Both the position numbers and the translations under genes were made by a program. Shown one piece after another: positions 36,001 through 48,800 of a DNA stretch of 64,000 nt. The notes under the pieces were generated by a model. That model had not been told where the DNA came from, made no database searches, and saw only the letters and a program-made list of their open reading frames with translations. The number at the start of each line of letters is the position of its first letter. Positions within the stretch are counted from its first letter, which is position 1. This stretch comes from Anoplolepis gracilipes (lineage: Eukaryota > Arthropoda > Insecta > Hymenoptera > Formicidae), in contig NC_132973.1 in NCBI RefSeq assembly GCF_047496725.1, positions 13,216,233-13,280,232 of the forward strand, written 5' to 3'.

Positions 36001-38832
36001 AAAAAGATAAGAATGATATTGCGCGTATATACAGAAAGCGTATAGAAAATATATAGGCGGGAGAAATTCCAGAAGAGAGGTTTGAGAAAGCGAGAAACGC
36101 ATGATTGTGGGCATTCCAATATGTTTGGACACGTGAATGCGCACGAACAAATGTTCGGACCGCTAATATTTATGCTCCTTTCGGCGAAATGCAAATGCAT
36201 TAAATGTGTATAAAAAGAGAGACGCATATCGTGTAAGTACATAGTAAAATAAATTTCCAAACATTATAGATTATAAATATCCAAACATTAGCATATCTTA
36301 AAATCCATTTTACACAGTTCATTGTGTTTTCAAGTCAAAAATTTGAACCTATATCTCAAATAATAATTTATATATATCAGATGTTAAAATTATAAAAATA
36401 TTAAAGATTTTAACATGGGTGAAATATCGGCATATTTTATCACTACGAGAAATATTAAAATACTTTTGATTATTATTTTTAAATGTTAATTTGAATTCCA
36501 CAAAAGAATGTTAATATTCAAGTTTAAATTCACTATGGATTTATTTCATCACGTAATGCATCGTTATTTTTGGTTGATCAGTTAAGTATATGTATATATT
36601 TTACACCGAACGCACCAAGAATTTCCAAGTGCCGAAAAAGCTCTTTAATTGCATATTTCGTATGCGCGATTGTGCGTTCGCATTTACAATATGTACAAAA
36701 AATTGCACAAGTTTTCAAAAGAAAAACTCTCATAATATACATTCGCGCAGCAATAAACGAATATGCTTGAGAGAATGCAAAGTTTTTTTTTTTTTAAATA
36801 GCTCGCATTTTTCTTAACAATAAATTAAAAATTTAATGTTTCTTTAAAATTATGTTAACATTAAAATTTAGATAACAATCAATAGGACGGAAATAGGAAA
36901 GAGATACAAGAGACACGTGAATATAATGAGAGAAATTGTACGATGCATGATCAATGGAAATCCGAAGATATTAAAAATAATGTGCAAGAGCTCACATACA
37001 GAGAGAAAGTAACACCTGCGAAGGTTCTTCCCAGTGACCTTATAATCGTTACGTGCGTAGTACTTTATTTTTATTCTGCGTTTCCTTTTTGTTCTAATAA
37101 TATTGTAATTAAATTAAAATTAGATAATGTTATCTAATTTTGTATCTAATCACGATAAGATTATGTTCTCTAAACGTCACACGTATGCCAATAATTCTCG
37201 TATATTTTCTGTTTAAATCTCGTGGGAACAATAAGATAAAATAATTATATAATGATTATTCACAATATAAATCACAAGAATTATTACTGCATTCTTGATA
37301 CAAGATTAGAGATTACATCTGAGGAGACACTCGATAATCGTGTAACTCAATCACGCTCTGTAATTAAAGTTCTGCAATGCCGCGAAATCGGCGAACTCAC
37401 TTTCGCTGGACTTCCTGACATAATGTAGCGGATGTCTGTATCCAGAAAAAAGATTATTTAACGAAAAAGAACTTATTCTTGAACGAACTTCTTCTACGAA
37501 GCCAGAACGTACTAATGAAATTTCGGGATGCTTTTCTTTTTCAATTTGTCTTGTTTAATTCTTGACGAATAATAAATTTTACAAAATGCAATTTTGCAAA
37601 TAGCTTTTCTTTAACTCATCTATTTTTCACAGGATAACAAGAAGGCAAGAATATAACTTATCAAGAAAAGTGCCTGTGTTCGCGGATGTCAAAAAGATTC
37701 GTTTAGCGGTAAAGTGGAAAGTGAAGGTACACGTTTTACCAGTGCACGTTGGCAATGACGTTGTTTTCTTGCTCAGGTACATTTCCTTCTATCGTTCAGA
37801 TACACGCACACGTGTGCGACTACACGTGTACATGTACACCATATGCGCGTAAAATAAATCTTATGTAAACGCAAGTGAAACCGCGCTGATGTACCGAATT
37901 CGCCAGTGTCATCTTTCGCTTCCTCGCAGATTTTTTTTGTATTTTATTTTATAAAATAATGGAAAAATTTTTGTTATAAAATATAAATATATATATTTTT
38001 TTATCTTTTTCTACGATTTATATATAACAATATATAAATCATTGTTTAAGCATGAAATACTTTTAATTTTCGATTTTTTAATTAAACAAGTATCATTTAT
38101 ATTTTCAGGAAGTTTATCTCGATAATAAAATGTAATAGAATATGAGAACGAATTAATTAATTAATAATATATAATTATTTATTGAATTATAATTATACAC
38201 TTCCTTTTATTCGCGCCTGATGTGATTGATAAAAATGTCGACCATGAAGAGAGAAGTGTAAAGAGAAAACTAAGAAAAGAATATGCCAGAGAATGCTCCC
38301 TGAGAGATACCATCAACCTAAAGAAAAAAAAGGTAAAAATAAAACATCAGTGACGACCTGCTAGAACTGGTCAGACGTAGTTCTGAGGAACAGCGAGAAG
38401 TCAGACTATCAAGTCAATGTACACTTTAAGAATCAACGTTAGACAATCGTCTTGGAATTTCGCAATTTTTGGAAAGCGAATGCTGTTAGGCACCAACGAT
38501 ATATCAAGTACTGCTATGCAAGTGGCAAAAGGAATTTTATTACTAAGAACAACAAAAATTTGAATTGGAATTTCATAATATCCGGAAAACAGTTATTATA
38601 TGTTGAGTAACACAGAAATGTCAGAGAGAAATGTCGCGCGGCGCCAAGCGAGAATTTTAAATAATTTCTCCCATTTTCTGACTTTCCCATGTAGATGCAT
38701 ATAATCCAATCTCTCAGAACAGGAACAAATTAACAGAGAGAAAGGTGATCGACGTAGGGAATACGCGAGGGCGCGCCTACCTGCTACGATGGTCAAAACG
38801 ACGCAGAGGAACACCGCTTCCTGGAGTCTCAT
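33069..38832 (-). CDS. Cda4: Chitin deacetylase-like protein, CDA4 type
   Basis: Secreted chitin-matrix protein with a CBM14 domain and a NodB-fold deacetylase domain. Exons in coding order: 38832-38781, 35289-35174, 35090-34979, 34786-34659, 34565-34360, 34295-34000, 33827-33581, 33469-33278, 33171-33069; phases match and give 483 aa. Exon 1 is a signal peptide (MRLQEAVFLCVVLTIVA) spliced over a 3.5-kb intron to an acidic/lysine linker. CBM14 follows (CPEGQG...CRRFYQ...CPSGLHF). There is no LDLa domain, unlike Serpentine/Vermiform. The NodB domain has TFDGA at 144-148 where active enzymes have TFDD, and GHEIATETIS at 196-205, where the usual H-S-x-x-H gives Glu202 and Leu206. Thus the Asp-His-His metal ligands are absent, although RAPY (244-247) remains. 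A structural chitin-binding role is inferred. The subgroup name rests on remembered family sequence. Confidence 0.9.
35290..38780 (-). other. Large first intron of the Cda4-like gene
   Basis: 3.5 kb, AT-rich, no nested gene supported. ORFs at 35648, 35994, 36570, 36590, 36943 and 37670 are short and have no recognisable protein features. Large first introns often hold enhancers; nothing specific was identified. Confidence 0.55.
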
Positions 38833-39688
38833 CGTTCCTTGTCTCGATGTTCTGGACGAGAATCCGCGTTCCGTTCAGGTTTCGCTCGCACGTTCAACCT
38901 CGTTCAACTCGTGCGATCGCCGCGATTACTAGCAGGACGTATCATTAGCCGATTGCGAGCAACCGATCCACCGGGCTGATCCGCTGCCGCGACACTGCCG
39001 GATTTACACCGTCGCCGCCGGCGCGGCACTTCTCGGGAACTGGCCGGCGAGGTACCATTCTCAGCTCACATTGGCTGACCACTTTCTACTGGCCCGCCGC
39101 CGTAAATCGGCGAGAAAAGCGTGTCTCTCATATCAGACATAGCACGACATAGCACGCATGTCGCAACGTGAGATTCACAGCTTGTTCACGGTTAAACTTG
39201 CCTTCGAGCACCGCGCCTCGCTGGTCTCGCTTTCAAAACAGGGACAGATTACCCCGAGGCGATCTTTTCTCGCCAGAAAACCACAAGATCATGCGAATTG
39301 ATGAAATTGTATCGACGATGAGTTTGTTGCAGATTATTGGACGCAAATCAGTTCCTATGTAAATAGAATCGCGGTGTGTAATTGTATAATAGTAACATTT
39401 TTATTTAATATTGAAAAAGAGATTTTTATCGAAATACGATATGTTCGCGTAACCCGACAATATAAATGTGTATGTCGCACAATATATTAATTATCCTATT
39501 AATCACATTTTTATACTATTATATAGATATTCAAAACATATAAGTCTTCATCGAAATACATTATTGTAGGAAGCTTGTTGGCATTAAATCTGAATGTTAT
39601 AGGATGAAATATAAAACCCATTTTTCTTAGGATTTTAATGAGGTGATTTAGAAACCGGTCAGAAGAATTCTCTCGCAGCAAGGACGGC
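38833..39688. other. Cda4-like promoter and CCDC134 3-prime flank
   Basis: 38833-39290 is strongly GC/CpG-rich (for example GCCGCCGGCGCGGC near 39014), fitting the 5-prime UTR and promoter of the chitin deacetylase gene. 39290-39688 is AT-rich 3-prime flank of CCDC134. ORFs here look fortuitous. Confidence 0.55.
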
Positions 39689-40451
39689 TCATAACTCGAT
39701 TTTAGCAATCTGTGGTCCCTTTTTACGCTTTTCTTTCTTTACAGGCTTCTTCTTCACAGGATCCGTAAACCCACGTTGGGTAGTGCTATACGGATTAAAA
39801 TAACTTGGTTCCCGTTCCGTGATGTTCAGCTCCTGCTCGACTAGGTGGATCATCGTGATGGTTGATTTGTTCAATAAATGCTGCATCTGAGTGGTGAAGT
39901 TCAAGGACCAGTGTATCGTGGGGTTCCATTCCTCCTGCGTCTTCAATATCCTGTGAGTGATGTCCGGCAAATGCAGAATAATGTCTCCAAAGAGTGCGGT
40001 GTTGTCCAAAATATTAGACAAGGCTGTGATAAATATCTCTCTATTATTATAATTTTTTCAATAACTTCAGATTATATTTACAAATACATCCAAGTATATA
40101 TAATTAAATAATTGTACCCTCTTTGACATTGGCATCTTTTGGAAAAGAGCTATTGTTCGGGACAAAACCAGCTTCCTCGATGACACTCTTACTGGACTTG
40201 ATGACCTCCACTATTTTGTTAGCCAGTAGTGTAATCATTTTATAAAGGCGCTCGTAATTGTCTATCTTTAGGAGAGTCCGTATAACTTCTATGTGATCCT
40301 TACGCCGTTGGGTGAATAGTTTCTTGACTGTATTATAAAAAATAGTTAAGAATAGATTTACAAAATTAATTACTTATATATATAAAGTATAAGTAATTTC
40401 GTAATTTAAATAATTAAGATATGAATATATACACATATGTATATATATATG

Positions 40452-40482
<31 letters not shown>

Positions 40483-40883
40483 AAAATAAAATAAAAGTAT
40501 AAAGTACATTAATCTAATCTTCAATAAGTACAGTTGCTTTGATAAAAGATTGAAATGATAAAAGTGTGCATCATTGTTTTTGCTATATACTTTATACGTA
40601 TTTTAAGATTGAAGTAATATATCAATACTTTGGAAAAAAAGAAAAGAGAATATAAATGTGTAGAAGGCAGTTACTAAGAGAGGTAATCAAATAAAGAGAA
40701 GAAAGAAAAAAATAAAATTTGATAGATACATAGTTCTTCATCGGATTTGTATTCGCCGCTCTTTTTCGGTTCGTTGATGATTGGTGCATCAATCTCCACC
40801 TGCGCGTGCGCGATAAATATTAATGTCGCAATCACAACAACGTAAACAAAAATTCGTCGACGAGTTCGTGACTGGAACATCAT
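39689..40883 (-). CDS. CCDC134: CCDC134 homologue, ER-resident secretory protein
   Basis: In vertebrates CCDC134 is an ER-lumenal/secreted protein linked to MAPK signalling and GRP94 quality control. Exons in coding order: 40883-40730, 40327-40118, 40023-39689; phases match and give 232 aa (human 229). Residues 1-28 form a signal peptide (basic MMFQSRTRRR then VYVVVIATLIFIAHA). Family-defining stretches are LFTQRRKDHIEVIRTLLKI and DNTALFGDIILHLP. The C-terminus is Lys-rich and ends KIEL, a KDEL-type retrieval signal, in the place where the human protein ends with a similar Glu-Leu tail. A second Met directly after the first is an equally possible start. It lies head-to-head with YIPF6 with 714 bases between start codons. 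Confidence 0.93.
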
Positions 40884-41597
40884 AAGAAAATTCTGTCAAC
40901 GAGCAGGTGATGTCACCGATCTATCGTCGTTTCACCGCGATTTCTTCCAAACAGATTAAACGCGTGATTTAATTGATATGTCATTCGAACGCAGCCACGC
41001 CGCAATCTTCACCACTTACGACACCGATGCCATCTGTCGAGAGTCTCTTATCCAGCCGAATGTCATTTTCAGCTCTCCGGATCGTTGAGGATAATTATCG
41101 GCGATCGTCTCGATTCGCTAAACCGTCCGATCAGCGATTAAAATATCACGAATAATCCGACATAAATGCGGCATAATCTTCATGTCATTCTCCATAATAA
41201 TAAGTCGCAAGTGTAAATCTAGCGAGGTAAGAGAATGTCACGTATTTATGCGAGCGTATTGTACACAAAGTTGTCGATCGGCTGTATATACATGACGATT
41301 TTTTCTTGATATGTTTAAAGTGTATCATTCTCGGGATCGTCGACGCCAAGCACTTCCTTTTAGTTCCTTGCAATAACTGTCTTCATCGACGGTAAACATG
41401 GCGACGATGGATAACGAGACGAAACTCGACGCAAGTATCATCCTGTTGCGAATGTAACGGACATCATAATATTTTGAAGTATTTTAAATTTTTCCCTGTC
41501 ACAATAAAGACGAGTACAATTTTGGCAGAGATATATATTCTAGTACAAAAATATATGTCAAGTTTAATATTTAATATTTGTGTTACATTTTTAATAG
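40884..41597. promoter_or_regulatory. Bidirectional promoter region, CCDC134 / YIPF6
   Basis: Mixed-GC region between divergent start codons. ATG GCG at 41398 opens a short reading frame in a probable YIPF6 5-prime UTR exon; splicing from GCAA|GTATC (41434) to the 41598 acceptor would end it at a stop soon after the junction, so it may act as an upstream ORF. Core promoter elements were not identified. Confidence 0.5.
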
Positions 41598-42687
41598 ATG
41601 TACGATGATGTTACATATGTGGATCCTCAACATATTGAGGGTGAGATGACAATAGGTGCAAAGCAGCAATCAGGAGAGCTGGAGTTTAATACGTTAGATG
41701 AACCTATCAAAGACACAGTTGTAAGTGTATATTATGTATTTCTATTCTAATTTAAAAATTATTTTATATAGAACACAATATAATATTTTTTTATATTGTT
41801 CAATATAGTTGAGGGATGTTCGAGCAGTAGGCAAGAAGTTTTTCCATGTTTTATATCCTAAAGAGAAAAAAAGTCTACTAAAAGAATGTAAGTTTACAAA
41901 TAATACTTATTATATATTAAAAAAAAAAAGGTTAATTACAATATATATTTCAGGGGATCTGTGGGGACCATTAATATTATGTACGTTTATGGCAATGTAA
42001 GATATATCTATAAATATATATATATATATATAAGTAAAAAATTTATAAATTATACTTATATTAATTCATAATGTTACAGGATACTACAAGGTTCCACTGA
42101 TGCAGCAGATAATTCAAATGATGGAGGGCCTGAGTTTGCAGAAGTATTTGTTATTGTGTGGATTGGATCTATGGTCGTTACATTGAATTCAAAACTATTG
42201 GGTGGAAATATGTAAGTTAGACTAGTATATATACATATGTGTTTTTTAACTTAATTGTTTTATAATTATATTTGTCTTTAAATGTGCACAACTATTCAAA
42301 TTTCCAGATCTTTCTTCCAAAGTGTTTGTGTGCTAGGATATTGTCTATTACCAACTGCCCTTGCATTAATTTTATGCAGAATTATACTAATAGTGCAGCA
42401 AACCACTCTTCTATTTATCTTGAGATTCATGATAACTATGATTGGATTTTTGTGGGCAACATATGGTAAATATAGTATTGATTACATTGATTTTTAGGAG
42501 ACTTATATGTCTCAGAATAATTTAGTCTTATTATCTAAATAAATATATTAAAATTTATGTTAATATTTTAGCATCTATGGCATTCCTTGGTGATAGTCAA
42601 CCAGCTGGGAGGAAAGCATTAGCAGTCTATCCAATTTTTCTTTTTTACTTTGTCATATCGTGGCTAGTTATATCTCATACTGCGTAA
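41598..42687 (+). CDS. YIPF6: Yip1-domain family member 6
   Basis: Golgi multi-spanning membrane protein of the Yip1/YIPF family, which interacts with Rab GTPases in ER-Golgi traffic. Exons: 41598-41720, 41809-41887, 41954-41996, 42080-42211, 42308-42465, 42572-42687; phases match and give 216 aa (human 236). Diagnostic stretches: RAVGKKFFHVLYP, WDLWGPLILC, GPEFAEVFVIVWIGS, LNSKLLGGNISFFQSVCVLGY and the C-terminal RKALAVYPIFLFYFVISW. Five hydrophobic segments are visible as in the family. The start at 41598 is the first in-frame Met of the exon; the ATG at 41398 cannot be joined in frame with any visible donor. That shortens the N-terminus relative to human by about 20 residues. Confidence 0.93.
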
Positions 42688-43368
42688 GATGCAACACTGT
42701 AATTAATCTGTCACAAGACTGTTACATTGCTTTGGCCTTCTGTATGAGTTTTGGAAAACAAAAGAAGAAAGATCAGAAGGAAATGCAAGTATTTCATATA
42801 TGATATTTTTCAAGTTTCATATTTGAAAATATTCCAATATTGTGCTTTTGTGAATAATACATGTGCATATAATAGTCAAGTATTTATTATCTCTTTAGAT
42901 TATCAGTCAATATGTCAATTATAAGAATTATATTCTATATTCTAATTATATTCTAATCCTTCTAAATCTCATTATAATTGAGCTAACTTTATTGCCGGCA
43001 CAAAAATATACCATTTCACAGTGGAAAAGGTGGAAAAATTGTCAGATTAATATATATTTATACAAACTTAATAAGAAAAGACACAATGTAGTATGAATGA
43101 TAATTGCTTATATCATTGATTCTGAGCTGCATTTGAATACTTCCTACACTTCCATAAATTTTAGTGATAAATTTTTTTTTACTCTATCAAATTACAATTT
43201 TTTAATTATAGTAGACAATGTAGATAGTCTCAAACATAATTTATACTTTTCTGTACATGTACATTATGTATATATATAGAGAATTATGTTTAAAAAACAA
43301 TATGTTATATACAACATTAAATAAAATTTAAATCTAGTGTAAAATAAGAAATATTTTTTTCATTGTTC
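42688..43368. other. Convergent 3-prime flanks of YIPF6 and TTC8
   Basis: AT-rich DNA with no supported exon; a 60-codon plus ORF at 43097-43279 is low-complexity. Confidence 0.6.
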
Positions 43369-45504
43369 TTATATATGTGAGAAGTATCTTTGCAATTTCT
43401 GTAAAAGAGTTTTACTGTCATAGTGTCCAGGATAGGCGAGCAATGATTTTTGTACCGCGAGATAGCTCGTCTGTAGATCTCCAACCTGTGTGTATGTATT
43501 GAACGAATGTGTAATATTAATTATATATTCGACATATATAATAGAAGCAGATCAGAAACAATTACCTCATAAGCTAAATATGCACTGTTAAAGTGCGCCT
43601 CGTATACATAACTAGCGATATTGGCTGCCGCATGGAAATAAGTTCGCGCCGCCGTAACATTTCCATTACGCATTTCTATTACACCAAGATTGTTGTAGGC
43701 CAAAGCATGTCTATTATCACTCGCAATGGCCAGCCTCAAACATTCCTCGGCCATTATGGAATCACCCAACGTCTGCAATCGCCATACATCCTACATAACT
43801 TTCATTTCAAAATAATGGATTATGAGTTGTATATACATACAATGGCAATGTGGGAAATGTTATACCACACATCGGCTTCGTTCTCGTCTGTCGCAAGATT
43901 CAATGCTCTCTCGAAGCACGATATAGTGTGATCATATTGCTGAGCGTAGAAGCAGCAAAGCCCGAGATTATTGAACAACTCGGCATTGTGTACACCCATT
44001 TGCAAGAGACGCCTGGAAGAGGAATATATATTTTTTTAATTTAATATAAGAGTATATAAATTGCTAAAAATACAAATAGACGTAATACGATACGAATTTC
44101 GAAGAAAACAAAAAAATAGGAATTTAGAAGTAAAAAAAAGTACTAACAATCTACTTGTATTTTTAGCGTTTTCAAATATATTGTACATATATTTAATATA
44201 CCTGTAATAACGCAAAGCTAACTCCGGCTGATCATTATAAAAATGATGCATGCCTATACTGGCAATCGCCTCAGTGTGAGAAGCATCCTCCTGCGCGATT
44301 ATCTTGTAATATTTCATGGACATCGTCGTATTATTCAGGCCCTCGAATATACGACTCATCTCCGTAAGGATTGTAACGTCATTCACGAAGTATTCAAGAC
44401 CTTTCTTACACGTTTCCAGCGCGGTCAAGGGCTGATCGAGCCTGACGTAGACCCTGATTAATCGCAAAATCGTCTCGATATTTTTGTGATCTTTCAATGC
44501 TGACTTGAATTGCTGCTCCGCATCTCGCACTAGTCCCAAAGTATAATAACACTTTCCTAGCTGAATCTTCCACCACCAATCTTTATACTGACAGACTTGA
44601 GTTGCCTGAACAGCCAAGTCTAACGCCTGCGATATTTTACATTAGTTTAAAAAATAATATAAATATATATCAATAATCTATACATATATAATATGCACAA
44701 CTCACATATCTCGCATCGTGTTCATGATAATATATGTATTCAAATAACGGTTTCGCTATGCTCTGTTGTTGAGCGTATTTAGTTATGTTTAAGCGCGATA
44801 ATTGGATAAAGGGTCCACCCGGCTCTGTCAACATTGATGCAGTACCGAGCCTTAAAAAAATAAAGATCTATTCAATCTCTTTTATTCATATTAAATACAC
44901 GGACCTATTGTATATATCTACCTAACACTACGTCCTGAACTCGCTGTAATCGGCCTAGCAGTCATTGCTGTTCTCGGTGTTTTCAATGCTTGTTCAATCG
45001 ATTGAGACGTCGCTGCCTGAGTGGCGGGTCGAACTACCCCGGTAACAGGTCTACCTTTAGAGTATAAAATCATCTATTATCTTATTTACGATATATTCAG
45101 ACTAAAAATTTGATTTTTTCAGGTAAGCTATGACAAACCGGATTGAGATTTAGGCCGTACTCCTTGACCGGTGTAACTGGTACCGGGGTTTTTCAACGAA
45201 GTTCCTGGTCTAGGCATCATCGATATCGCATAATTGTCTAGCAGAGTCTCCGCGATTCCTTCCTCCTCGCCTTCAATGTCATCCACATAGACTTGCAATG
45301 TTAAGGCACGCATTTTCAAGACCCACACAGCCTGGCAACCCAAGTCACATGATAATTCACAGATAATTACTATTCTCTGTATATAAAAAAAGGAAGAATA
45401 TATACCTGATCCAACGGATTTTTCCTCAACAAATCGGTGCATACGGTGGCGCACGCCTCGTATTTTTGTCGACTAAATAAACTCAAAGCTGTAAATAACT
45501 CCAT
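43369..45504 (-). CDS. TTC8: Bardet-Biedl syndrome 8 protein (TTC8), BBSome subunit
   Basis: TPR subunit of the BBSome, the coat-like complex that moves membrane cargo in cilia. Exons in coding order: 45504-45406, 45331-45139, 45054-44922, 44850-44706, 44626-44202, 44012-43841, 43772-43566, 43485-43369; phases match and give 496 aa (human 515-541). MELFTALSLFSRQKYEAC is the conserved N-terminus. A Ser/Thr/Arg/Pro-rich linker (GTSLKNPGTS...RPVTGVVRPAT) comes next, then about eight TPR-like repeats, including DWWWKIQLGKCYYTLG, AELFNNLGLCCFYAQQYDH and HALAYNNLGVIEMRNGN. Two acceptors are possible for exon 7; GCAG|ACG was used because it fits the family, while the upstream GTAG|GATG adds six residues in frame. 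In insects cilia occur only on sensory neurons and sperm. Confidence 0.95.
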
Positions 45505-45892
45505 GTTCAATAGATTGTAAATTTTCTCGGAATGGAAACTAGTTTCGTCGCATTGATTCGATTACACAGTGTATTCATACTTCGAGCAACTCCGTCTACT
45601 TTATACGTATGTAGTACATAAGCGGAGTTTTATCGATTATTCTCCCCTCGTTTTTTCTTCTTCCAACGGAACCAAAAGAAATAATCAATTAATACAACAA
45701 TACACAGTACATACAAATATGATTGGTATTTGTTCTTAATCATGTGAGACATGATTTATATTTGATATAATTTTTGACATTTTCTGCTCAACGTAAATGC
45801 AAATGAATAAAATTAACTCATAAATACGTTTAAATTTCCTAACATGATTTTGATTGATTAAAAGTCATATTTTTATCTATCAGAAAATTACA
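45505..45892. promoter_or_regulatory. Compact head-to-head promoter, TTC8 / WDY-like
   Basis: Only 388 bases lie between the two divergent start codons. A ciliary RFX X-box was searched for by eye; only a half-site-like GAGCAAC near 45587 was found, so RFX control is not shown. Confidence 0.55.
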
Positions 45893-48800
45893 ATGGAATT
45901 TGTTGGTAAAAATCATCCGAGGTTAGAGAAAAAAATAGTTAATTATAATTCGCAACACAGCTTATAAATATATAATCATTGTTACAGTATACAAGAAGAA
46001 TTCGAACGACATTTCGAGAAGAAAAAGATAGAAGAACAATGTACCGAACAATCTTTAATGCGTTTACATAATGCTTTTCTGGTACGCGTATATCTACTAT
46101 ATATAAACGTTTTTTTTTATTAATATTATTTTTATTAATTACTTAATGAAAATATATATTGTTCGCATTTATAGATGACAGAAAATAAGGAAATGGATTC
46201 TTCTCAACTGTACGATGCTTTTCGAGACATCCTCGAGATAAAAATACCGCAGAATGAGTTTCAAATTCTTTTCAAGAAAGTTAGTCAATCGTCATTTTAA
46301 TTATTCCCGGAATTATACATAATAGTCAATTTCAGATAGATACAAGGCTCGATGGTAAAGTAACGTGGGACGAATTTATTTCCTATTTGCTGATAGAATT
46401 TCGAGACATAGATACCACTGTGAAATCACAGATGTTGGAAATGCCGTTAACGGATCTACCAAAATTATTAAGAACGCGTCATCGCACTTCTGTATGCAGA
46501 ATTACATTTTGCCCAGAAGTTTTATCGGTATGTGATTTACGAATATCAAAGTCTAATGCACGAATCGATCATGTCTCATTTTATTTCGTTAGAAAAAGAA
46601 AAATGAAGAAAAAGAGTTATTAATATCAAAAGCTTTTTATAACTTTTTTTTATATCCATAATATATATTAAAATTAGTTAAATTTTTTTTTTAACAAAAA
46701 AAGAAAGAAGAGGACTGATTGGCTTGTACCAATAATATGTACATCTTATACTAAAATGAGTTTGCTTTTTCTTTATTGGTCATCTTACAGGAATTTATTA
46801 TACTAATTAATACAGAAATTTATTATATTTTAGGACAGAAGTACGAGTTTCCGCAGAGGTTGTTACCTGACCGTAAGCAGAGACGGGGTGATTAATTACT
46901 GGTCGTTAGATCTCGAGTATGAGCGCACTGTACAATCCAAGAATCGTTAGTATCTCTTTTCAAGTATCTCTCCTTCTTTGGCTCGATTCATTAAAGGCAC
47001 TTATACTTCCTTTATAGCATACTTAAAAGTGCAACCCACCGCTATAACTGATATGATCGTGCTACCAGATGTTCAGATAGTGTGCACGAGTTCGACGGAA
47101 TGCGATTTAAGATTTTATGACACCGCGGCGAAGAAATTTGATCTTCGCGTATTAGTCAGTATAGTGATATAAATTTTATGAAACATATCAAAATGTTAAT
47201 CCGAGATAATTTTCATTAATCGTACGCGTCGTATTTAGGTATCCAGTTTGGAGAACGCAGTAGTTTGCATGTACTATTATTTTAGTACAAATATTAAGGA
47301 GAATTCTTACATCGTGCTGGGTGATACAAGTGGATCTGTCACAGTCGTATCTTTTAATCCTACGGATAAAGGACCTTTCAAGCAGCGCACTACCCGCGAC
47401 GCGGTCATTCTTCGTTACGATGACATCGTAAAGGTATACAGGACTTATAATAAAATATATACATTAGATATACACTTTACGATAAAAATATAGTTAAAAA
47501 ATATATATATTATAACTAGGGAGAGCTGCAAGGATTTGAAATCACGGAGAAATTTAAAAACATACACACAAACTGGACGAGCCAAGTAGCTTATTATGGG
47601 AACCTGCGAATTTTCATATCAAGCAGCCAATGCGCTAATTGTTCTCTATGTGTTTTCGATGCGACCGGAACCAAACTGCAATACAAGTTCCAAGTTCCCA
47701 TGGGAATCTCCTGTTTTGCTCTTTGCGAAGGTCCTTTCCTATCGCTTTATTTATTAATTTAGCATATCACGATCAATCCATTCATTTTGAAGCATTATCA
47801 TTTTCTTTTCATCAGAGAGCCACACGCTAGTAACGGGTGGGCCGGACTGTGTTGTCCGCGTTTGGAACCCCTTCAGTCCCGGGAAGGCGAACGCCGTACT
47901 TCCAGGACATCATTCAACCATCTGCGCACTCGTTGTGATAGACGCCGGCAAGCGTATTTATTCCTTGTCGAAGGACAGATGCATAAAAGTGTGGGACGTC
48001 TCGGTCCAAAATTGCATTCAGGTTGAAAAGATACGAATAATCGAATATATGTAATATTTTTTTTCTCTTCCTATACTCTATTCCACGTTGCACAAAATGT
48101 TATAATTATATATATTTATAATAAATAATAGAAAATATATTTCTCTCTCGAACAGACATACAACAAGTTACCAAGGGAGCTGAGTGAATACGCTCCGATG
48201 ACCATAGTATTCAATACTCTATCTCGTACGATGATCATTGCTAGCGTGATGATAGCGGTTCTTGTGTGTGAACATGTAATTAACGAAGAAACTTCGGATG
48301 GTTACACGCATACCAAAGGCGTTAGTTGCGTCCTTTATAATCAACTCTATCGTGTGGTAAGACAGTGTTTTATATTTATTAAAAAATTTAGCGTTAATTA
48401 CTTTTATAAAAAATAATTATATTCCTTTTATCCTATCTATATTAATGTGCGCAGATTATTTCTATCGGATTAGATTCGTGTATCATCGTTTGGGATCCTT
48501 GCTCCGGACGCCGTTTACGTCTGATTACGCACGCTCATAGTTTTATTCGATACGGACAATACGTCGATATCGAGATCACAGCGGCCTGTTTCGAGGATTC
48601 TGGACAATTTTTAATTACTGGCGCTAGAGACGGATCACTGAAAATGTGGAATTTCAATACCAGTGTCTGCATACGCGATATAATGCTCGATTATCAATGG
48701 TATTTAAATAATAAATTTCTACAAATAGTATGACACTTGAAATCAAATTATACAAAAGCTATTATAATTGTAAAACTATAACTTTTTAGGAGAATTATTA

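Noticed and set aside
35290..38780. Nested gene in the Cda4-like first intron
   Set aside because: Several short ORFs, none with protein features or matching splice sites.
45505..45892. RFX X-box in the TTC8/WDY-like promoter
   Set aside because: Only a half-site-like GAGCAAC was found; not enough to call.
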